DNA from: Bacillota bacterium
Lineage (GTDB): Bacteria > Bacillota > Sulfobacillia > Sulfobacillales > Sulfobacillaceae
Reading direction: 5' to 3'
Assembly: GCA_021820485.1 (NCBI GenBank)
Contig: JAKADO010000012.1
Span: 1 to 50,792, forward strand
Length of the DNA stretch: 50,792 nucleotides
The notes beneath the pieces were generated by a model. That model was not told the DNA's origin and did not search any database. It was given only the letters and a program-made list of their open reading frames with translations. A program made the translations under genes and the position numbers. Of the stretch, positions 48,542 to 50,792 are shown in pieces; the first letter of the stretch is position 1; every line of letters begins with the position of its first letter.

Positions 48542-49330
48542 ATGCAAATTGTCGACCACAGCGCGCTTTTGGCGGGCCAAACGTTGCATTGGTACGAAGC
48601 CGGGGAGGGCTTGATCCCGATCGTTCTCTTGCATGGCGGCGGCGGCACCGGTCGCGCCTGGATGGCCCAATTGGCACAGCTCAGCGACCGCGGATTCCGC
48701 GTTTTGGCACCCGACATGCCCGGATTTGGGCGTTCCGATTGGTTCGCGGCTGTGGAGCACATGCAGGACATTGGCCCTGTATTGTTCGACTGGCTCGACT
48801 CGTTGAACCTAAAAACGGCGGTGATCGGCGGCAACTCCATGGGGGGACGGGTAGCTATGTCCATGGCATCTCTGCAGCCAGAGCGCGTGGCGGCGCTTAT
48901 CGTGCTGGATTCCGTGGGCCGCGAGTTGCCGGATGTCCCCATCATTAATCCTCTCACGTTGCCGCAGGCTGGCTATACCGCCGGCTTGGTGCACGACCCC
49001 GCCCGCTACAAGGCCCGCACCCCCTATCGCACCCTGGATGACGCGCGTGAGCTCAACCGCGGCCGCGCTTCCTTTGCCCGCTATTTGGACGGCGACCGGA
49101 TCCGGCCCGACCCGCGGCTTGACTTGACGCGGTTGACCATGCCGGCACTTTTGATTTGGGGACGCGGCGATCAAATTGTTCCCCTGGCGTATGGCAAGGC
49201 CCTCGATGCGGAATTGCCCAACAGCGAACTCTTGGTGATTGATCAATGCGGCCACTTACCGCATATTGAAGAGCCCGACATGACAAACCATGCCATCATC
49301 GACTTCCTGGAGCGTCATCAGATCCGCTAG
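48542..49330 (+). CDS. Alpha/beta hydrolase
   Basis: A 262-residue alpha/beta-fold hydrolase. The oxyanion motif is LLHGGGGTG; the nucleophile elbow is GGNSMGGR with S99; the acid is D210 (WGRGDQIVP) and the base H238 (QCGHLPHIEEP). The pattern is that of C-C hydrolases and esterases such as MhpC/BphD. The substrate is unknown. GAAGGGGG precedes the ATG. Its 3' end overlaps the convergent LysR gene by 35 bases, so the two cannot be expressed strongly together without interference. Confidence 0.9.
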   Translation: MQIVDHSALLAGQTLHWYEAGEGLIPIVLLHGGGGTGRAWMAQLAQLSDRGFRVLAPDMPGFGRSDWFAAVEHMQDIGPVLFDWLDSLNLKTAVIGGNSMGGRVAMSMASLQPERVAALIVLDSVGRELPDVPIINPLTLPQAGYTAGLVHDPARYKARTPYRTLDDARELNRGRASFARYLDGDRIRPDPRLDLTRLTMPALLIWGRGDQIVPLAYGKALDAELPNSELLVIDQCGHLPHIEEPDMTNHAIIDFLERHQIR

Positions 49331-50189
49331 TCCCCGAAAGACTTCGGCGCACCGCCCGGGCCAGCGCACCGACCCACAGGGGCGGCGCTTGGCGCGTGAC
49401 GATGACGCTATGGCGGGGAGGCCACAGCACGTCCGGAATTTGAAGCTCTTGCAGTTCCCCGGACTTGACTCGGGCCGCCACCATCGACCACGGCAGAACC
49501 GAAACACCCCCGCGCTCCACCAGAGCCAGCGCCAGAGCAAACGAATCCACCGAGCGCCGGGCCGGGACGAGCACCCCCGCATCACGGAATGCCTGGGTCA
49601 CAGCCTGGCCATGCCCCATCCGCAAGGAAAACAACACCCAAGGCCAATCGGTCCAGTGTCCATCATAGGAAAATCGCGAAACGGCCACCGCTGCCAACCG
49701 GTCCTCAGCCACCACATCGTATGTCAGCCCTGGTCTCAGCCTCTCCAGACGCACCAGTCCCACGTCCACCGCGCCTTGCTCGACCCAATTCTCTACGTCG
49801 GCCGAGTGGCCGGTGCGGATTTCCCAATGCGCCTCGCTCACGGACTCCAGCACGTCCACCAGAGCCCCCATGGCCGGACCTTCCAAGATCAAAGAGGATG
49901 CCCCTATCCGGCGGACTTCCATCTCTTGAGCCACGTGCTGCTCAAGCCGGCCAAGTTCCCCGAGGATATGCTCCGCGCGCGGGACCAGCCTTGACGTATC
50001 AAGGGTCAGCCTCATGCTGCCGTGCCGTTCCACCAACACCAGCCCGAGCCGCGACTCCAATTCATGCACCCGATGAGAGAGCGCCGATGGCGTACAGAGA
50101 AGGCGGTCCGCTGCCCGCTTCAGTGAACCTTCCTGGTACAGCGTCACAATCAGTTCCAAGTCCTTGACAGTAAATTGACTGGTCTTCAT
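49296..50189 (-). CDS. LysR-family transcriptional regulator
   Basis: A 297-residue regulator. Residues 1-65 form the LysR winged HTH (LELIVTLYQEGSLKRAADRLLCTPSALSHRVHELESRLG), followed by a periplasmic-binding-like effector domain. The putative operator between it and the methyltransferase is TTCA-N8-TGAA at 50203-50218. It may regulate the divergent methyltransferase and, by analogy, the adjacent hydrolase; this is inferred from position only. Confidence 0.92.
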   Translation of the reverse strand: MKTSQFTVKDLELIVTLYQEGSLKRAADRLLCTPSALSHRVHELESRLGLVLVERHGSMRLTLDTSRLVPRAEHILGELGRLEQHVAQEMEVRRIGASSLILEGPAMGALVDVLESVSEAHWEIRTGHSADVENWVEQGAVDVGLVRLERLRPGLTYDVVAEDRLAAVAVSRFSYDGHWTDWPWVLFSLRMGHGQAVTQAFRDAGVLVPARRSVDSFALALALVERGGVSVLPWSMVAARVKSGELQELQIPDVLWPPRHSVIVTRQAPPLWVGALARAVRRSLSGTSGSDDAPGSR

Positions 50190-50202
50190 AAGTTCATATT
50201 TC

Positions 50203-50218
50203 TTCAGGTCTCAGTGAA
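50203..50218. promoter_or_regulatory. Inverted repeat between divergent LysR and methyltransferase genes
   Basis: TTCA-GGTCTCAG-TGAA, a 16-base partly symmetric site just upstream of the LysR start, in the place where such regulators usually bind. It does not fit the strict T-N11-A box, so confidence is low. Confidence 0.3.
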
Positions 50219-50289
50219 ATCCTTCTCATGTTCGAAAGGCTGTTGGGATTGTATGCTGACACACGGAGACACACTTCAGGAGGCACGCT

Positions 50290-50784
50290 ATGTCTAAGAG
50301 ACAAGATCCCCGCGAGTTCTTCTCGCAGCACCACGAGGCTTATGTCCAGAGTCCCCGCCATGCCCGCGGGCCCGATCTGGACCTTTTGATCGAAGGTTTG
50401 CAACCCAAGGCCGGGCAGTCGGCCCTAGACGTCGCAACGGGCGCTGGCCACACCGCCGTGCGCCTCGCTGAGCACGGGCTTCAGGTCACCGTGGCCGACA
50501 TTACCCGCGAGATGTTGAATGATGCCATGGCACTGGCTCAAAACCGCGGCCTCGCGTTGGCGGCTCTCGAAGCCCCAGCCGAGTCCCTTCCGCTCGCGGA
50601 TCAGATTATGGATTTCGTCACTTGCCGCCGCGCGGCCCATCACTTCCAAGACGTGGATGCTTTTCTGCGCGAATCGCATCGGGTCTTAAAGCCTGGGGGC
50701 CGCCTCGGCATCTCCGACATGACCGGAAGTTCGGCCCACATCGACTGGCTCAATGAATTGGAACGTCTTCGCGATGCCGGGTAG
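50290..50784 (+). CDS. Class I SAM-dependent methyltransferase, short form ending near the window edge
   Basis: A 164-residue reading frame with the SAM-binding motif I LDVATGAGHTAVRLAEHGL, the acidic motif VTVADIT, and later SLPLADQIMDFVTCRRAAHHF and VLKPGGRLGISDMTG, typical of UbiE/YcgJ-like methyltransferases. AGGAGG is six bases before the ATG. Relatives are about 240-260 residues and continue past the DWLNELERLRD segment, where this frame stops (TAG at 50782). The remaining eight bases cannot show whether this is a frameshift, a natural truncation or a sequence error. Substrate unknown. Confidence 0.75.
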   Translation: MSKRQDPREFFSQHHEAYVQSPRHARGPDLDLLIEGLQPKAGQSALDVATGAGHTAVRLAEHGLQVTVADITREMLNDAMALAQNRGLALAALEAPAESLPLADQIMDFVTCRRAAHHFQDVDAFLRESHRVLKPGGRLGISDMTGSSAHIDWLNELERLRDAG

Positions 50785-50792
50785 AAGGGCTA

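Overview
The window reads as ordinary chromosome of a high-GC, spore-forming Firmicute, most like Sulfobacillus and related deep-branching Clostridia. This is inferred from three things. The gene orders are Bacillus/Clostridium-like: thiL-tsaE-tsaB-rimI-tsaD, moaC/groES-groEL, purBCSQLFMNHD, and yerC-pcrA-ligA. The control sites are Firmicute-type: a perfect CIRCE and a PurBox pair. There is also a GerD-like spore germination lipoprotein. GTG and TTG starts behind strong Shine-Dalgarno (SD) sites are common. No rRNA, tRNA, CRISPR array, insertion sequence or phage gene was seen. Both edges cut or nearly cut genes: kdpA at the left, and a methyltransferase with an early stop at the right.

Layout, mostly on the minus strand. 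(1) 1-6312, potassium island: MFS transporter, KimA-type K+ transporter, a KdpD-like kinase lacking the usual KdpD N-terminal domain, and KdpE. After a terminator come a 27-residue membrane peptide, KdpF and the start of KdpA, behind a promoter region with three T-rich repeats that may bind KdpE. (2) 6393-14503: a 61-residue orphan protein, dCMP deaminase, two oligopeptide-type ABC ATPases without permeases, ligA, pcrA, a hypothetical gene and yerC. (3) 14649-17959: an accessory block inside otherwise conserved synteny, with a Ser/Gly-tailed GerD-like lipoprotein, a secreted polymer-forming/membrane protein, a decayed ECF sigma/anti-sigma pair and a PadR/HAAS membrane pair. (4) 18069-28923: de novo purine operon purB-C-S-Q-L-F-M-N-H-D without purE/purK. 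(5) 29283-32542: HTH protein, DUF1540 protein, GlnR-like regulator, hpt and guaA. (6) 32683-36228: groES-groEL under CIRCE, then moaC, a MogA/MoaB protein and a membrane protein. (7) 36348-43443: polysaccharide deacetylase, hbd, thl, murA, guaB, murC. (8) 43545-48218: gamma-carbonic anhydrase-like protein and the threonylcarbamoyl-adenosine tRNA modification cluster with thiL. (9) 48293-50784: small orphan protein, alpha/beta hydrolase, LysR regulator and methyltransferase.

The purine genes form a coherent unit: IMP synthesis (pur), GMP synthesis (guaB, guaA), salvage (hpt), a probable PurR operator, and a GlnR-like regulator at the head of hpt-guaA. The least explained parts are the accessory block at 14.6-18 kb and the small proteins: the 27-aa peptide beside KdpF, and the 61-aa, DUF1540 and 70-aa proteins. 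I found no convincing wholly new multi-gene system.
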